A stretch of DNA of 56,064 nucleotides from an uncultured Acetatifactor sp. (GTDB lineage Bacteria; Bacillota; Clostridia; Lachnospirales; Lachnospiraceae), in assembly GCA_910577665.1 (NCBI GenBank), contig CAJTOJ010000025.1, positions 1 through 56,064 of the forward strand, given 5' to 3'. Positions 17,435-26,703 of the stretch are shown one piece after another. Under the pieces are notes generated by a model, which was given only the letters and a program-made list of their open reading frames with translations, did no database searches and was not told the origin of the DNA. Position 1 is the stretch's first letter; each line of letters starts with the position of its first letter. The position numbers and the translations under genes were made by a program.

Positions 17435-17740
17435 ATGGAAGAAGGGCAGGAAATGAACCGGCAAGTATATGAATTTGAAGCAGTGATCTGTGAGGCAGGC
17501 AAAACAGGAGGAGCATACATTGTTTTCCCTTATGATATCAAGGCAGAATTCGGAAGGGGCAGGATAAAAGTACATGCTACCTTTGACGGAGAGCCTTATG
17601 ATGGCAGCATTGTGAATATGGGAGTGATAGATGCGGAGGGAGCAGTATGCTATCTCATCGGAATCCGCAAAGAGATCCGGGCCAGGATAGGAAAACAGCC
17701 AGGGGACAAGGTTTTTGTCACAGTGAGGGAACGGGAGTAA
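17435..17740 (+). CDS. DUF1905 domain protein
   Basis: This 101-residue protein has the DUF1905 fold pattern: YEFEAVI near the start, GAYIVFPYDIKAEFGRGR, then VKVHATFDG-type strand and GIRKEIRARIGKQPGDKVFV. The family is a small beta-barrel of unknown function. ATG 17453 (MNRQVYEF) is an alternative start closer to the domain edge. It probably shares the GH13 transcript. It ends at a hairpin shared with the convergent SGNH gene. Confidence 0.75.
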   Translation: MEEGQEMNRQVYEFEAVICEAGKTGGAYIVFPYDIKAEFGRGRIKVHATFDGEPYDGSIVNMGVIDAEGAVCYLIGIRKEIRARIGKQPGDKVFVTVRERE

Positions 17741-17750
17741 AGAAGAAGCA

Positions 17751-17779
17751 ACAGAAAACGCAAGAGAGGCGTTTTCTGT
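17751..17779. terminator. Hairpin between convergent genes
   Basis: ACAGAAAACGC and GCGTTTTCTGT form an 11-bp perfect stem with a 7-base loop, directly between the DUF1905 gene and the convergent SGNH gene. It can work in both directions, though no long T run follows. Confidence 0.6.
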
Positions 17780-18864
17780 CATGGTTTGTGTTGCTGAAGC
17801 GGCATGTCTGGGAGTCTGGAAGATGAAAGGATCTTCTCTAATACAGCTCCGATAGCAAGTGCCATGCACTGGAAGCCCATGTCATTGGGGTGGCAGGCAT
17901 CCACCGTGCCGCCATCCCCACCGAATGCCTGAAGCATCATAGTTCCATCAATAAAATACACATTCTGGTCTCCGGCGGCCAGGGCGTTCTGGTAGGTGGA
18001 AAGGATCACACTGCGGCGGCGGTAATCGTCCATGCCGGGATTGGGCTGGGGCCTTGAGACTATTATCACAGGGAGCAGGGGTTGTCTCTGGCGGATGGTC
18101 TGGAACAGGCGGTTATGGGTGGCCTGCAAATGATCCACATCGGGGGCATTGTGGTCATAGTCATAGACGAAGGCACTCATGGACAGACCTGCTATATAAG
18201 CTGCAATGGTATCTTCTCCTCTGGCTCCGCCGGAGAATCCCAGGTTGATGTGGTCGCAGTCCAGCCTGCGGCTGATGATGTTTTCATAACAGTTACCTGG
18301 TCGGGAGGCACATCCCCCCTGGGTGATGGAGGAGCCATAGTATACAACAGGAAGCGGCCTGGAATAGGCCGGGGCAGGCTGCAGGGAAGACCCGGTGCTA
18401 AGCCCGATCTCCAGGGACCGTACATCACTATACAAGGGAAAATGGATGGTGATATTGCGCAGCCTGCTGCCGGGCAGGGTGAGCATGGATTCATAGCCTG
18501 TCTGCACATCATAGGGTGGGTTAAAGGTTCCCCGGTAAGTATTGTCTTCGTACAGGTCAAAACCGGCGGTACCGGTCAAGGAAAAATGGGGCATCCGGGC
18601 AATATTGGCCATCCGGGCCCGGATGGCAATTTTTGGGGAGCTGGTCTGGAAGCGCAGTCTGCCTCCTGCCGTGTTCCGGAACAGAACAGAGACATTAGCA
18701 TTTACTTTACTGGCAATGTCCGCAGGCATGCGTACAAACCCTTCCTCTGTGGAGAGAAGTCCATAGACCTGGAAAGGGGATTCCTTACAGTCTGTAAAGG
18801 TCAGGGTATCTTCTATGACAGTCTTTACTGCAAAATTCTGATCCAGTTTATCAATTGTGCTCAT
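17779..18864 (-). CDS. SGNH/GDSL-fold hydrolase (probable carbohydrate esterase)
   Basis: The first 165 residues of this 361-residue protein form a beta-rich accessory domain. The SGNH domain then has block I YYGSSITQGG with the catalytic Ser near 179, block II GFSGGARG, DYDHNAP, and block V DACHPNDMGF with the Asp/His pair. This arrangement resembles acyl esterases acting on sugars or glycosides. No signal peptide is present. GGAGGAAACCTGT precedes the start. The last about 13 residues (SSSRLPDMPLQQHKP) are encoded by sequence matching the hairpin repeat at 11466, so the original C-terminus probably ended near LEKIL. Confidence 0.8.
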   Translation of the reverse strand: MSTIDKLDQNFAVKTVIEDTLTFTDCKESPFQVYGLLSTEEGFVRMPADIASKVNANVSVLFRNTAGGRLRFQTSSPKIAIRARMANIARMPHFSLTGTAGFDLYEDNTYRGTFNPPYDVQTGYESMLTLPGSRLRNITIHFPLYSDVRSLEIGLSTGSSLQPAPAYSRPLPVVYYGSSITQGGCASRPGNCYENIISRRLDCDHINLGFSGGARGEDTIAAYIAGLSMSAFVYDYDHNAPDVDHLQATHNRLFQTIRQRQPLLPVIIVSRPQPNPGMDDYRRRSVILSTYQNALAAGDQNVYFIDGTMMLQAFGGDGGTVDACHPNDMGFQCMALAIGAVLEKILSSSRLPDMPLQQHKP

Positions 18865-19222
18865 ACAGGTTTCCTCCGTTTGAAGGGATATTTGACGATT
18901 ATGTATGGTACGGCTTCCCTGGCAATGGGGATTGTAAAATCATGTGAAGATTATAGCATACCAGGTAGGATTGTGTAAGCAGGTTACAAAAAATATTTGC
19001 CCCTTCAGAGTAAAATGTTTATAATGATATCGGATCAACCATCGCAAGGCGGTAGTGTCAAGTAATCTATGAAAAAACCGGGCCGCAAGACGCAGAAGGA
19101 AAAGGATATGAAACTATGTATTGCAGCAGATCCATGCAGGGGCTGAAGAGACTGCATGGAGGCAGGGAATCTGTTTCCATACCGATGCCCTGTAGGACAA
19201 TAGACCATGAGGAGAAAAGGAT
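18865..19222. other. Divergent intergenic region, no gene seen
   Basis: This 358-base region separates the start of the minus-strand SGNH gene from the plus-strand acetyltransferase gene, so it should hold promoters for both. I see no convincing paired -35/-10, riboswitch-like fold or small gene in it. Confidence 0.5.
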
Positions 19223-19759
19223 ATGCATATCAGAAGAAAGATAATTGATTATTCCAGAGGAGACAACCTGGGACATTTCTGGAAGCTCTACCGGTTACAG
19301 AAGAAGGCAAAGAGGAGGATCTGGAAGGAAATCCTTATATTCTGCATGAGCAGGAGTGCCCACAGACACGGGGGATATATAGGGCCGGATGCCATGTTTC
19401 TGGGGATCCCGAAGCTGCCCCATGGTCTTCACGGGATCTTCATATCCCGGTATGCCACAGTGGGGGAGGACTGCTGGATCTACCAGAATGTGACCATCGG
19501 GGAAGTGAACAGGAAGGCACCCACAATCGGGGACAACTGTCTGATCGGGGCGGGTGCTGTCCTCATTGGGGACATTCATATCGGCAGCCATGTGAAAATC
19601 GGGGCAGGGGCCATTGTGAATATGGATGTGCCGGACAACTGTACGGTGGTTTCCCAGCCGGGACGGATCCTGGAGCCGAAGGGGCAGGCCGGGAACCTGG
19701 CAGAAGGCGGGGAGGACAGAGAGGAATCCCCGGTGTCCGTGGAACTTAACCAGATGTAA
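19223..19759 (+). CDS. Serine-acetyltransferase-like hexapeptide acyltransferase
   Basis: The 178-residue protein ends with a left-handed beta-helix made of hexapeptide repeats: ISRYATVGEDCWIYQNVTIG, TIGDNCLIGAGAVLIGDIHI and HVKIGAGAIVNMDVPDNCTV. The layout matches CysE-type serine acetyltransferases or short serine-acetyltransferase-like enzymes used in surface polysaccharide loci. The long N-terminal helical domain of housekeeping CysE is largely missing, so the acceptor may not be serine. The C-terminal tail (GNLAEGGEDREESP) is acidic. GAGGAGAAAAGG lies upstream of the ATG. The MATE gene follows in the same direction after 70 bases. Confidence 0.75.
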   Translation: MHIRRKIIDYSRGDNLGHFWKLYRLQKKAKRRIWKEILIFCMSRSAHRHGGYIGPDAMFLGIPKLPHGLHGIFISRYATVGEDCWIYQNVTIGEVNRKAPTIGDNCLIGAGAVLIGDIHIGSHVKIGAGAIVNMDVPDNCTVVSQPGRILEPKGQAGNLAEGGEDREESPVSVELNQM

Positions 19760-19829
19760 CTGTCCGGGTGGTGGACAGGGTGGTCGGAGGGTTTGCGGCC
19801 GGGTATGGGGAGGAAGGGTAAAGGATCAG

Positions 19830-21251
19830 ATGAAAAAACAACAGGCAGAAAATCTCACAACAGGCAGCGTCTTTGGGAACATTCTCTGCTTCGCCCTGCC
19901 ATACATGTTGTCTTATTTTCTACAGACCCTCTATGGCATGGCAGATCTGTTCTTCGTTGGGAGGTTTCACGGAACGGATAGCATTACCGCCGTTTCCATC
20001 GGCAGCCAGGTGATGCATATGCTCACGGTGATGATCGTGGGTCTGGCCATGGGCTCCACTATCGGTATCGGGCGCAGTGCGGGGGCGGGCCGGCACAAGA
20101 AGACGGCCTGCTATGTGGGCAATACGGCGGTTCTCTTTGCCCTGGGTTCCCTGGTACTGACAGCGGTGTTATTGCTGTTTGCAGGTCAGGTGGTGGCTGT
20201 CATGTCCACTCCGGCAGAGGCAGTGGAGGGCACATTCACCTACCTGCGGGTGTGTTTCCTGGGGATACCTTTTATCACCGCGTATAATGTGCTCAGTTCC
20301 ATTTTCCGGGGGCTGGGGGACGCGAAAAGTCCCATGTATTTCGTTGCCGTGGCCTGTGTCTGCAATATAGGGCTGGACTATGTATTCATTGGGGTGTTTG
20401 GCCTGGGGGCACTGGGGGCGGCCCTGGGCACCACCCTGGCCCAGGCCATATCCGTGCTGGCGGCCCTGGCTGTGCTGGTGACAGGATCCAGACCCTGCCG
20501 GTATGGGGGCCGGAGACCCTGGCAGAGTCCCTTGGGGAGGCTGGCGACAGGAGGAACAGGGGGCCTGGGCCTTGGGAAGGAGAGTTTCCGCCTGCAGAGG
20601 GATATTGTGGGGAGCATCCTGAAAGTGGGCATCCCTGTGGCTGTCCAGGATGGGTTTATCCAGATTGCCTTTATCGTTATAACCGTGATTGCCAACAGGC
20701 GGGGGCTGCAGGATGCCGCTGCCGTGGGTATCGTGGAGAAATTCATCGGGATCCTGTTCCTGGTGCCTTCCTCCCTGCTGTCCGCCGTGTCTGCCCTGGC
20801 GGCACAGAATCTGGGGGCGAGACAGTACAGAAGGGCACATCTTACCCTGGGCTACGCCATAGGGCTGGCGGCAGGATTCGGGCTTGTAGCCTCTGTGGCC
20901 GTACAGTTTGCGGCGACTGGGATCCTGGGCATTTTTGAGAAAAATGGAGAAGTGATCCGCCTGGGCAGCGAGTATCTGCGCAGTTATGTGTGGGACTGCC
21001 TGTTTGCAGGGATCCATTTCAGCTTCTCCGGGTATTTCTGTGCCATGGAGAGGTCGGGGATCTCCTTCCTGCACAATGCCCTGTCCATTGTGCTGGTGCG
21101 GATTCCCGTGGCATACCTGGCTTCCCGGATGTATGTGGATACCTTGTATCCCATGGGATGGGCGGCTCCCTTAGGATCCCTGCTGTCTGTGGCAGTCTGT
21201 GTGTGGGCCTGCTTCGTGTGGAAGGAGCTGGCGCCCTGGAAGCAGTGCTAG
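19830..21251 (+). CDS. MATE-family efflux transporter
   Basis: The 473-residue membrane protein has about twelve hydrophobic helices in two similar halves. MATE features include NILCFALPYMLSYFLQTLYG at the start, GRFHGTDSITAVSIGSQV and NIGLDYVFIGVFGLGALGAA in the first half. The second half carries GFIQIAFIVITVIANRRG. The family exports drugs or metabolites using Na+ or H+ gradients. The start at 19830 is chosen for GGGGAGGAAGGG upstream; the frame is open further upstream but overlaps the acetyltransferase gene. It ends 3 bases from the convergent sensor-kinase gene. Confidence 0.88.
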   Translation: MKKQQAENLTTGSVFGNILCFALPYMLSYFLQTLYGMADLFFVGRFHGTDSITAVSIGSQVMHMLTVMIVGLAMGSTIGIGRSAGAGRHKKTACYVGNTAVLFALGSLVLTAVLLLFAGQVVAVMSTPAEAVEGTFTYLRVCFLGIPFITAYNVLSSIFRGLGDAKSPMYFVAVACVCNIGLDYVFIGVFGLGALGAALGTTLAQAISVLAALAVLVTGSRPCRYGGRRPWQSPLGRLATGGTGGLGLGKESFRLQRDIVGSILKVGIPVAVQDGFIQIAFIVITVIANRRGLQDAAAVGIVEKFIGILFLVPSSLLSAVSALAAQNLGARQYRRAHLTLGYAIGLAAGFGLVASVAVQFAATGILGIFEKNGEVIRLGSEYLRSYVWDCLFAGIHFSFSGYFCAMERSGISFLHNALSIVLVRIPVAYLASRMYVDTLYPMGWAAPLGSLLSVAVCVWACFVWKELAPWKQC

Positions 21252-21254
21252 GAT

Positions 21255-23033
21255 TTACGATTCCCGCCGTCCTGTCAGACGCTCATATTCTTCTACAAAC
21301 ATTTTTTTCATGGTGATCTCGATGCGGATTCCACCATTGTTCCCGGCAGCGATGTGCAGACCGTAACCCGGTCCATAGAAGAGCTTCAGCCTCTGGTTCA
21401 GATTCTTCAGCCCATAGCTGGATTCCCCATGGCGGATCGGGTTCTGTATCCGGGCATTGAGGTGCTGTAATTCTTCCCTGGTCATTCCGGCACCATTGTC
21501 TTCCACATAGAATACCATATCTTCCTCGGACAGGGATCTTCCGGTGAAGCAGATCCGGCTGTCTGTCTGTTCGGCGCGGAAGCCGTGTACAAAGTAATTC
21601 TCAATCAGGATCTGGAATACATTCCGTATGATTCCATATTGTAAGAGTTCGTTGGCAATGTCATAGCTTGTCCGGACCTGGTCGCCATAGCGGGCGTTCA
21701 GCAGGGTCAGGTAGCGGCTGCCCAGGGCCAGTTCTTCCTTAAGGGAGATGAAGGGCTTTGCATTGATAAAGCCCCGGAAGAGGGCAGAGAGCTGGCTGAT
21801 CAGTTCGGCGGTCTCCTCATCCCCGTTGGCATAGCTCTTGCTGCGCAGCATTTCCAGGGTATTGTAGAGAAAATGGGGATGGAAGGTAGCCTGGAGTTCC
21901 AGAAGCTGGGCATCCTTCTGTTTCAACTCAAAATAGTAAGCTTTCTTGATATTTTCGTCTAACTGTAAACTCATCCGGTTGATGTTGCGGGCGATCTCCG
22001 GCAGCCCCCCTCTGGTGAAATCCGTGGGGATACGGTAGTCCAGGTTATTGTCGGCAATCCGGTCCAGGCCCTGCCGTATCACATTCACTTCCCGGGAGAT
22101 GGAACGATCCATAAAGAACAGGATGCACAGGGACAGCAGCGCGAAAAACAGGGTGAGGCTTAACAGTAAGGGGGTGTCCTTGTGGGCAGAGGCAGACAGT
22201 TCTCTCCATAGAATGCTACAGGCTGCGAAGGAAGTGCTGGAGCCGGTCCTTACCGCCTTAACATAGTACCTGGTCCCGGCAATGGTCATGGGGCCTTCCG
22301 CATTTTCCTGTATGGGGAGGCGGTCTTCTGCCAGGTAGGAACCTGTGGAATCGAAAACGAGCTGGTCCGATGACAGGATGTAATAATGCAGGGAAGGCAG
22401 GCTGGCGGGATTCAGGTGTCCTGCCTGCCGGAAATTGTTCAAGGAATATCCCACGATAATGCTGCCAGGCCCCATTCCGAAGGGTGTGCCGCCGCACACG
22501 GCAAAGGTGCGGGAAGCATGGGGGGAATTCGGCAGTTCCCTGGCGGGATAGATCTCCATCTGGGACTGCTTCTGTGAAAGTTCCTCCCAGTAGGGAAATG
22601 TCTCATCCATGACGGCAAGTCCTGTCCGGGTGTTGTACAACATATAATTGGTCTGCCGGTTGGGGGAATACAGGCCGATCCACTGGATACGGGAATCCCG
22701 CACCCGCATGCGGGCCAGGGCAGAGGCCAGTGCTATCTTCTCCCAGAGATCCAGGTCCGGTGCCTGGGAATCAGCAAAATAGTCCTGGAAGATCTGGTAC
22801 TGGCCGGGGTCACTTTCATAGATGGGCATATAGGCCTGCCAGAAATTTTCCAGGATATCCTGGTATTCCTGGGCCATCAGGGTCAGGGAGAGATGGATGG
22901 AGGAGAGGAGCTGGCTTTTCTTCTCCCGGTAGGAATAGAGGCAGGCAAGGGAACTGATGATGGCCAGCAGTATGGCGTAGACAGCCATCATGCCCAGGAA
23001 GAACCGGTTGATGTTTTTCTTGCTTCTGTTCAT
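21255..23033 (-). CDS. YesM-type sensor histidine kinase
   Basis: The 592-residue kinase has an N-terminal membrane helix (about 12-33), a large extracytoplasmic sensor region and a second helix near 295-312. A HAMP-like segment (DRIADNNLDYRIPTDF) is followed by the His_kinase domain with FHPHFLYNTLEML (His387) and an ATPase domain with DNGAGMTREEL and SSYGLKNLNQRL. This is the class that senses sugars with a YesN/AraC response regulator and controls LplABC-type importers. The gene overlaps the upstream regulator stop by four bases. Because that regulator has lost its receiver domain, the kinase no longer has an adjacent intact partner. Confidence 0.88.
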   Translation of the reverse strand: MNRSKKNINRFFLGMMAVYAILLAIISSLACLYSYREKKSQLLSSIHLSLTLMAQEYQDILENFWQAYMPIYESDPGQYQIFQDYFADSQAPDLDLWEKIALASALARMRVRDSRIQWIGLYSPNRQTNYMLYNTRTGLAVMDETFPYWEELSQKQSQMEIYPARELPNSPHASRTFAVCGGTPFGMGPGSIIVGYSLNNFRQAGHLNPASLPSLHYYILSSDQLVFDSTGSYLAEDRLPIQENAEGPMTIAGTRYYVKAVRTGSSTSFAACSILWRELSASAHKDTPLLLSLTLFFALLSLCILFFMDRSISREVNVIRQGLDRIADNNLDYRIPTDFTRGGLPEIARNINRMSLQLDENIKKAYYFELKQKDAQLLELQATFHPHFLYNTLEMLRSKSYANGDEETAELISQLSALFRGFINAKPFISLKEELALGSRYLTLLNARYGDQVRTSYDIANELLQYGIIRNVFQILIENYFVHGFRAEQTDSRICFTGRSLSEEDMVFYVEDNGAGMTREELQHLNARIQNPIRHGESSYGLKNLNQRLKLFYGPGYGLHIAAGNNGGIRIEITMKKMFVEEYERLTGRRES

Positions 23034-23683
23034 TTTGCCTGCTCCCTGTGGGATTCCGGTTTCCCACCCCCATAGGTTTCCCGGTACTTTAGGGGCGACA
23101 GCCCCGTTTTCTTCTTGAAGGTGGTGATAAAATGACTGGTGGTGGCAAACCCGGCAAGAAGGGCGATATCGTTGATTTTTTCACCGGAATGTACCAGCAG
23201 TTCCATTGCCTTTTCCATGCGGCATTCATTCGGATAGTGATTGAAGAACATGCCCGTCTCCTTTTTGAACAGGTATCCCAGGTAGGAGGCGTTGACATTG
23301 ACCTGGGCACAGAACTCCTTGATGGATACCCCTTCTGCAAAATGTTTTCGGATATAGTCCAGGGAGCGGGCTACCACAGGGCTTAAGGAGCCTGTGTCTA
23401 TCTGCGGGGATGGACCGGGACGGCTGCCGATACCGGAGCACGACCATACGGTGTCCCCGCTGGCGCCAGGCCAGGCCTGTAGCAGGTCACAGGCCTGCTG
23501 GTAACTGGCAGACACCTCCATCCTGTCATATACCACCGGTCCTATGGCTATCCGGAGCCGGTCCTGGAGGCTATGCCGGGCAGCAAAGTGGTTCATACAG
23601 TGGGCCAGTTCCTGTCTGGGAATGGCGGATCCCCCTGTCAGGATCACGAATTGTCCCTGGTTGTCCCACAGGGAGAACCGCTT
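23030..23683 (-). pseudogene. Headless YesN-type response regulator (receiver domain lost)
   Basis: The open frame keeps a linker region and the C-terminal AraC DNA-binding domain: SIKEFCAQVNVNASYLGYLF and NDIALLAGFATTSHFITTFK, ending GLSPLKYRETYGG. Coding similarity continues upstream on the minus strand (RFSLWDNQGQFVILTGG) to about 23683. There it stops abruptly and plus-strand solute-binding-protein sequence begins. Full YesN proteins are about 500 residues with an N-terminal receiver; here only some 215 codons remain and no start context is present. A product from ATG 23647 is conceivable but could not be phosphorylated. Confidence 0.8.
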
Positions 23684-24447
23684 TATGGGGTTACTCCGGC
23701 TATCAGCCTGTCTTCATGGAAGGGCAGAAGCTGTACCAGGAGAGTTGGAATTCTGTCTATGGGAATAATTATGTACTTGTGGTGAATGCAAAGAGTCCTA
23801 ATATTGATGCAGCCCTGCGGTTCCTGGATATGCTGGCTGATCCGGATGTCTATATGGAAGTATTCTGTGGACCGGAAGGGGATCTCTGGTATGCAGAAGA
23901 TGGTGTGGCCTATCTGCGGGAGGATGTATCGGGAAAGATAGCGAACAGAGAAGCCTACCCATTGCAGAGCGGGGAAGAGACGGTGCTGTGGGCCACTCCG
24001 TGGATCATCGATGACACAAGCCATCCCACCTCTTACGTGGGGCTGGACGGGGAACCCAGACTGGTGAGGTTCGACAGATGGACAGAGGTATTAGACTTGC
24101 TCTACAATACCGAGCAGCAGAATGCCTGGAGGAAGATCAGCGGCTATGATTTCTTCGTGGATGAGGCCATGGCGAATAATGCCTATACGTTGGAGAGCGG
24201 CCTGGACTATGTGGTCAATTTTGCCACCATTCCCGATGACCAGATGAAGCTGACCCTGGATGCCTTGAAGGACATTGTGGTAAATGCAAGCTGGCAGATG
24301 GTATATGCCCAGACAGACGAACAGTTCGACCAGATCTGGGATCAGATGGTGGAGGACTGTGAGGGACTGAACGCCCAGGAGATTATTGACTGGCGCATTG
24401 CAGACCTGGAAAAAGCAAGACAGACAAGGGATTCCCTGTCTAAGTAA
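23684..24447 (+). pseudogene. Headless extracellular solute-binding protein (C-terminal half)
   Basis: From about 23684 one frame reads WGYSGYQPVFMEGQKLYQES and continues for roughly 250 codons to SLSK and a stop. The sequence is the C-terminal half of an LplA-type solute-binding protein: NIDAALRFLDMLADPDVY, ISGYDFFVDEAMANNAYT and DQIWDQMVEDCEGLNAQ. Signal peptide, lipobox and first lobe are missing and no start site is visible. The break coincides with that of the minus-strand regulator, so a single deletion removed the 5' parts of both. Confidence 0.8.
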
Positions 24448-25079
24448 TATGGGTACCGGAGGGGCCTTGGACGGGCTTCCTCCGGTATCTGCTTGCACAG
24501 AAAGAGGGTTACGGTGCAGAAAGGGATCCCGTTTTCCTATCTGGGGATCTGGAAAATAGTTGAAAAATAGATAGGATTGTGCTATGTTTATATCAGAGCA
24601 AATTTTCTTACATATTTCATTTCTACGAATCAAGATGCTAAAAGGCTATTCTGGTCAATCGGAAAATTCTTGCTTGGATACCAATAAACAAAGTGGGAGT
24701 TTCCGGAGAACTTCCCGGTGTTTTCTCGTTTTGGGTCCTACGTCCGGTGATACAGAAACTGTCTTTGAAATGGCTGATGGATTTTTCCACATGTGTAAGT
24801 ATATAGATATTATAAATATGCTGGAGATACGCCGGGAAGCCATGGGAATGGTTAAAGGCGAACAGGCAGGCCTTGCCAAGGGTGAAAAGCTGGGAATGGT
24901 TAAAGGCGAACAGGCAGGCCTTGCCAGGGGTGAAAAACTGGGGATCAAAAAGAGGCCGGGAAGCAATATTACAAGGAATTCTGTATTGCATAGGAGGGGG
25001 AGGACCGTGGGGGGAAGCTGCTTGTGGAACGTCTTGTAAATGGGCATCCGGGGAATGCAAAAAGAACAGGAGACAGGAA
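24448..25079. other. Non-coding or decayed region
   Basis: A stem GGTACCGGAGG/CCTCCGGTATC (about 24451-24487) follows the truncated solute-binding gene. A frame near 24770-24940 (FFHMCKYIDIINMLEIRRE, then glycine/lysine repeats) resembles the tail of PD-(D/E)XK transposase-like (Rpn) proteins but lacks their catalytic part. No intact gene is supported. Confidence 0.4.
24845..24940 (+). repeat. Tandem duplication, 2 x 48 bp
   Basis: The unit beginning GGAATGGTTAAAGGCGAACA and ending AAAAGCTG occurs at 24845-24892 and again at 24893-24940 with two differences. In the relic frame it encodes MVKGEQAGLAKGEKLG twice. Repeats of this charged type are common at the C-terminus of Rpn/transposase-like proteins. 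Confidence 0.8.
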
Positions 25080-26666
25080 ATGAATGTGGAGATGATACAG
25101 GCAGGCTGGTGGTCCATCCTGCCACCGCTGATTGCAATTACACTGGCTTTGGTTGGCAAAGAAGTATATTCTTCCCTTTTTCTGGGCATTTTGTCGGGGA
25201 TGTGTGTGTACTGTTTTTCTACTGGTGGAAACATTCTGCAGGCAGTCAGATATGTATTTGACATGATGGCCATGAAAATCGGGGATAATGGTTATATGAT
25301 TATTTTTCTGGTGCTTCTGGGGTCGCTGGTGGTAGTTGTGACCAGATCGGGAGGCTCCGGGGCCTATGGACAGTGGGCGGGAAAGCGGATCGGGAAGCCC
25401 AGGAGTGCCAAGCTGGCTACAGCTGTGCTTGGTCTTCTGATCTTCGTAGACGATGGCTTCAACTGTCTTACAGTGGGGACAGTCATGCGGCCTATCACGG
25501 ACAAATGCAGGATATCCAGGGAGAAGCTGGCATATCTGCTGGATGCCACGGCAGCGCCTATCTGTATCATTGCGCCCATTTCCAGCTGGGCGGTGGCGGT
25601 GGCTTCCGAGGTGGAGGAGGCAGGGGGCCTGAATGCGTTTCTGCGCACCATTCCCTACAATCTGTATGCGATCCTCACCATTGTCATGGTGTTTTTTTTA
25701 AGCATTACCGATTTTGACTTTGGGCCCATGAAGAGGGCAGAGTGCAGGCAGGCGGGGACAGAGGAGGATATGTGTCCTAAGGCTGGTTTGCATAAGGGTA
25801 TGGATAAGAACCGGAAGGCAGGTATACAGAAAGGTACAGATGGCATAGAGGATTCTGCTGTACAGAGGGAAGAAGCCACAGGGAAAAAAGGCACTGTCCT
25901 GGATCTGGTGGCACCGATTGTCACATTGATCGTCTGCTCTATCCTGGGTATGGCCTATGTGGGCGGTTTTTTCCAGGGACGTTCCTTTGGGGAGGCCATC
26001 GGGGAGAACCCTACCGCAGGGCTTACCTTGGGAACTTTTGCGGCCCTGGTGGTGGCAATCACATTGTATGTTCCCCGGAAGCTGATGGGCATACAGGAAT
26101 TTATGACAGGAGTCATTGATGGGATCAAGACTATGATTCCGGCGCTGACCATCTTGATCCTGGCCTGGGCGCTGGGGGGCGTGTGCCGGGAGATGATCGG
26201 AACCGGAGAGTTTGTGAGCCGTTTTGTGACGGGTGCCCATTTATCCTTCCGCTTTTTGCCGGCCCTGGTGTTTGTGGTGGCGGCATTTCTATCTTTTTCC
26301 ATGGGTACAGCCTGGGGCACCTTTGGTATCCTTTTGCCCATTGTGTCCATGATCTGTGTGGGGACGGAAGGGGCGGCAGTGTTGATCCCGGCTCTGGGGG
26401 CCACACTGGCAGGTTCTGTGTATGGGGATCACTGTTCGCCCATTTCCGACACTACCATCCTGGCGTCCACCGGGGCGCAGTGCGATCACCTTAGGCATGT
26501 GGAGACCCAGCTTCCGTATGCCACACTGGTGGCAGTGGTATGTTTTGCAGGATATCTGGTGGCAGGATTTACCAGGAATCCGTGGGTTACCATAGGGGTG
26601 TCGGTGGTACTGCTGCTGGCAGCATGCAAGATGGCCGAGAGGTGGCAGAAGCGAAAAGAAATATAA
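25080..26666 (+). CDS. NhaC-family Na+/H+ antiporter-like transporter
   Basis: The 528-residue polytopic protein has about eleven to twelve hydrophobic helices. Family features include GWWSILPPLIAITLAL at the start, LLIFVDDGFNCLTVGTVMRP, DATAAPICIIAPISSWA and GSVYGDHCSPISDTTILAST near the C-terminus. The NhaC group exchanges Na+ for H+ or carries organic substrates such as malate or amino acids. A hydrophilic insertion of about 55 residues (roughly 218-272, rich in Lys, Gly and Glu) interrupts the membrane core between helices. ATG 25080 is preceded by AACAGGAGACAGG. It appears monocistronic, ending at the bidirectional hairpin at 26704. Confidence 0.85.
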   Translation: MNVEMIQAGWWSILPPLIAITLALVGKEVYSSLFLGILSGMCVYCFSTGGNILQAVRYVFDMMAMKIGDNGYMIIFLVLLGSLVVVVTRSGGSGAYGQWAGKRIGKPRSAKLATAVLGLLIFVDDGFNCLTVGTVMRPITDKCRISREKLAYLLDATAAPICIIAPISSWAVAVASEVEEAGGLNAFLRTIPYNLYAILTIVMVFFLSITDFDFGPMKRAECRQAGTEEDMCPKAGLHKGMDKNRKAGIQKGTDGIEDSAVQREEATGKKGTVLDLVAPIVTLIVCSILGMAYVGGFFQGRSFGEAIGENPTAGLTLGTFAALVVAITLYVPRKLMGIQEFMTGVIDGIKTMIPALTILILAWALGGVCREMIGTGEFVSRFVTGAHLSFRFLPALVFVVAAFLSFSMGTAWGTFGILLPIVSMICVGTEGAAVLIPALGATLAGSVYGDHCSPISDTTILASTGAQCDHLRHVETQLPYATLVAVVCFAGYLVAGFTRNPWVTIGVSVVLLLAACKMAERWQKRKEI

Positions 26667-26703
26667 CAAGAATCAAGGCAACCAGGATGGGATGCATAGG
26701 TAT

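Noticed and set aside
20169..21074. 301-codon minus-strand frame inside the MATE gene
   Set aside because: It is the antisense of a clear twelve-helix transporter, with no start signal.
24845..24940. Direct repeats considered as a CRISPR array
   Set aside because: Two units abut without spacers and there are no cas genes. This is a tandem duplication.
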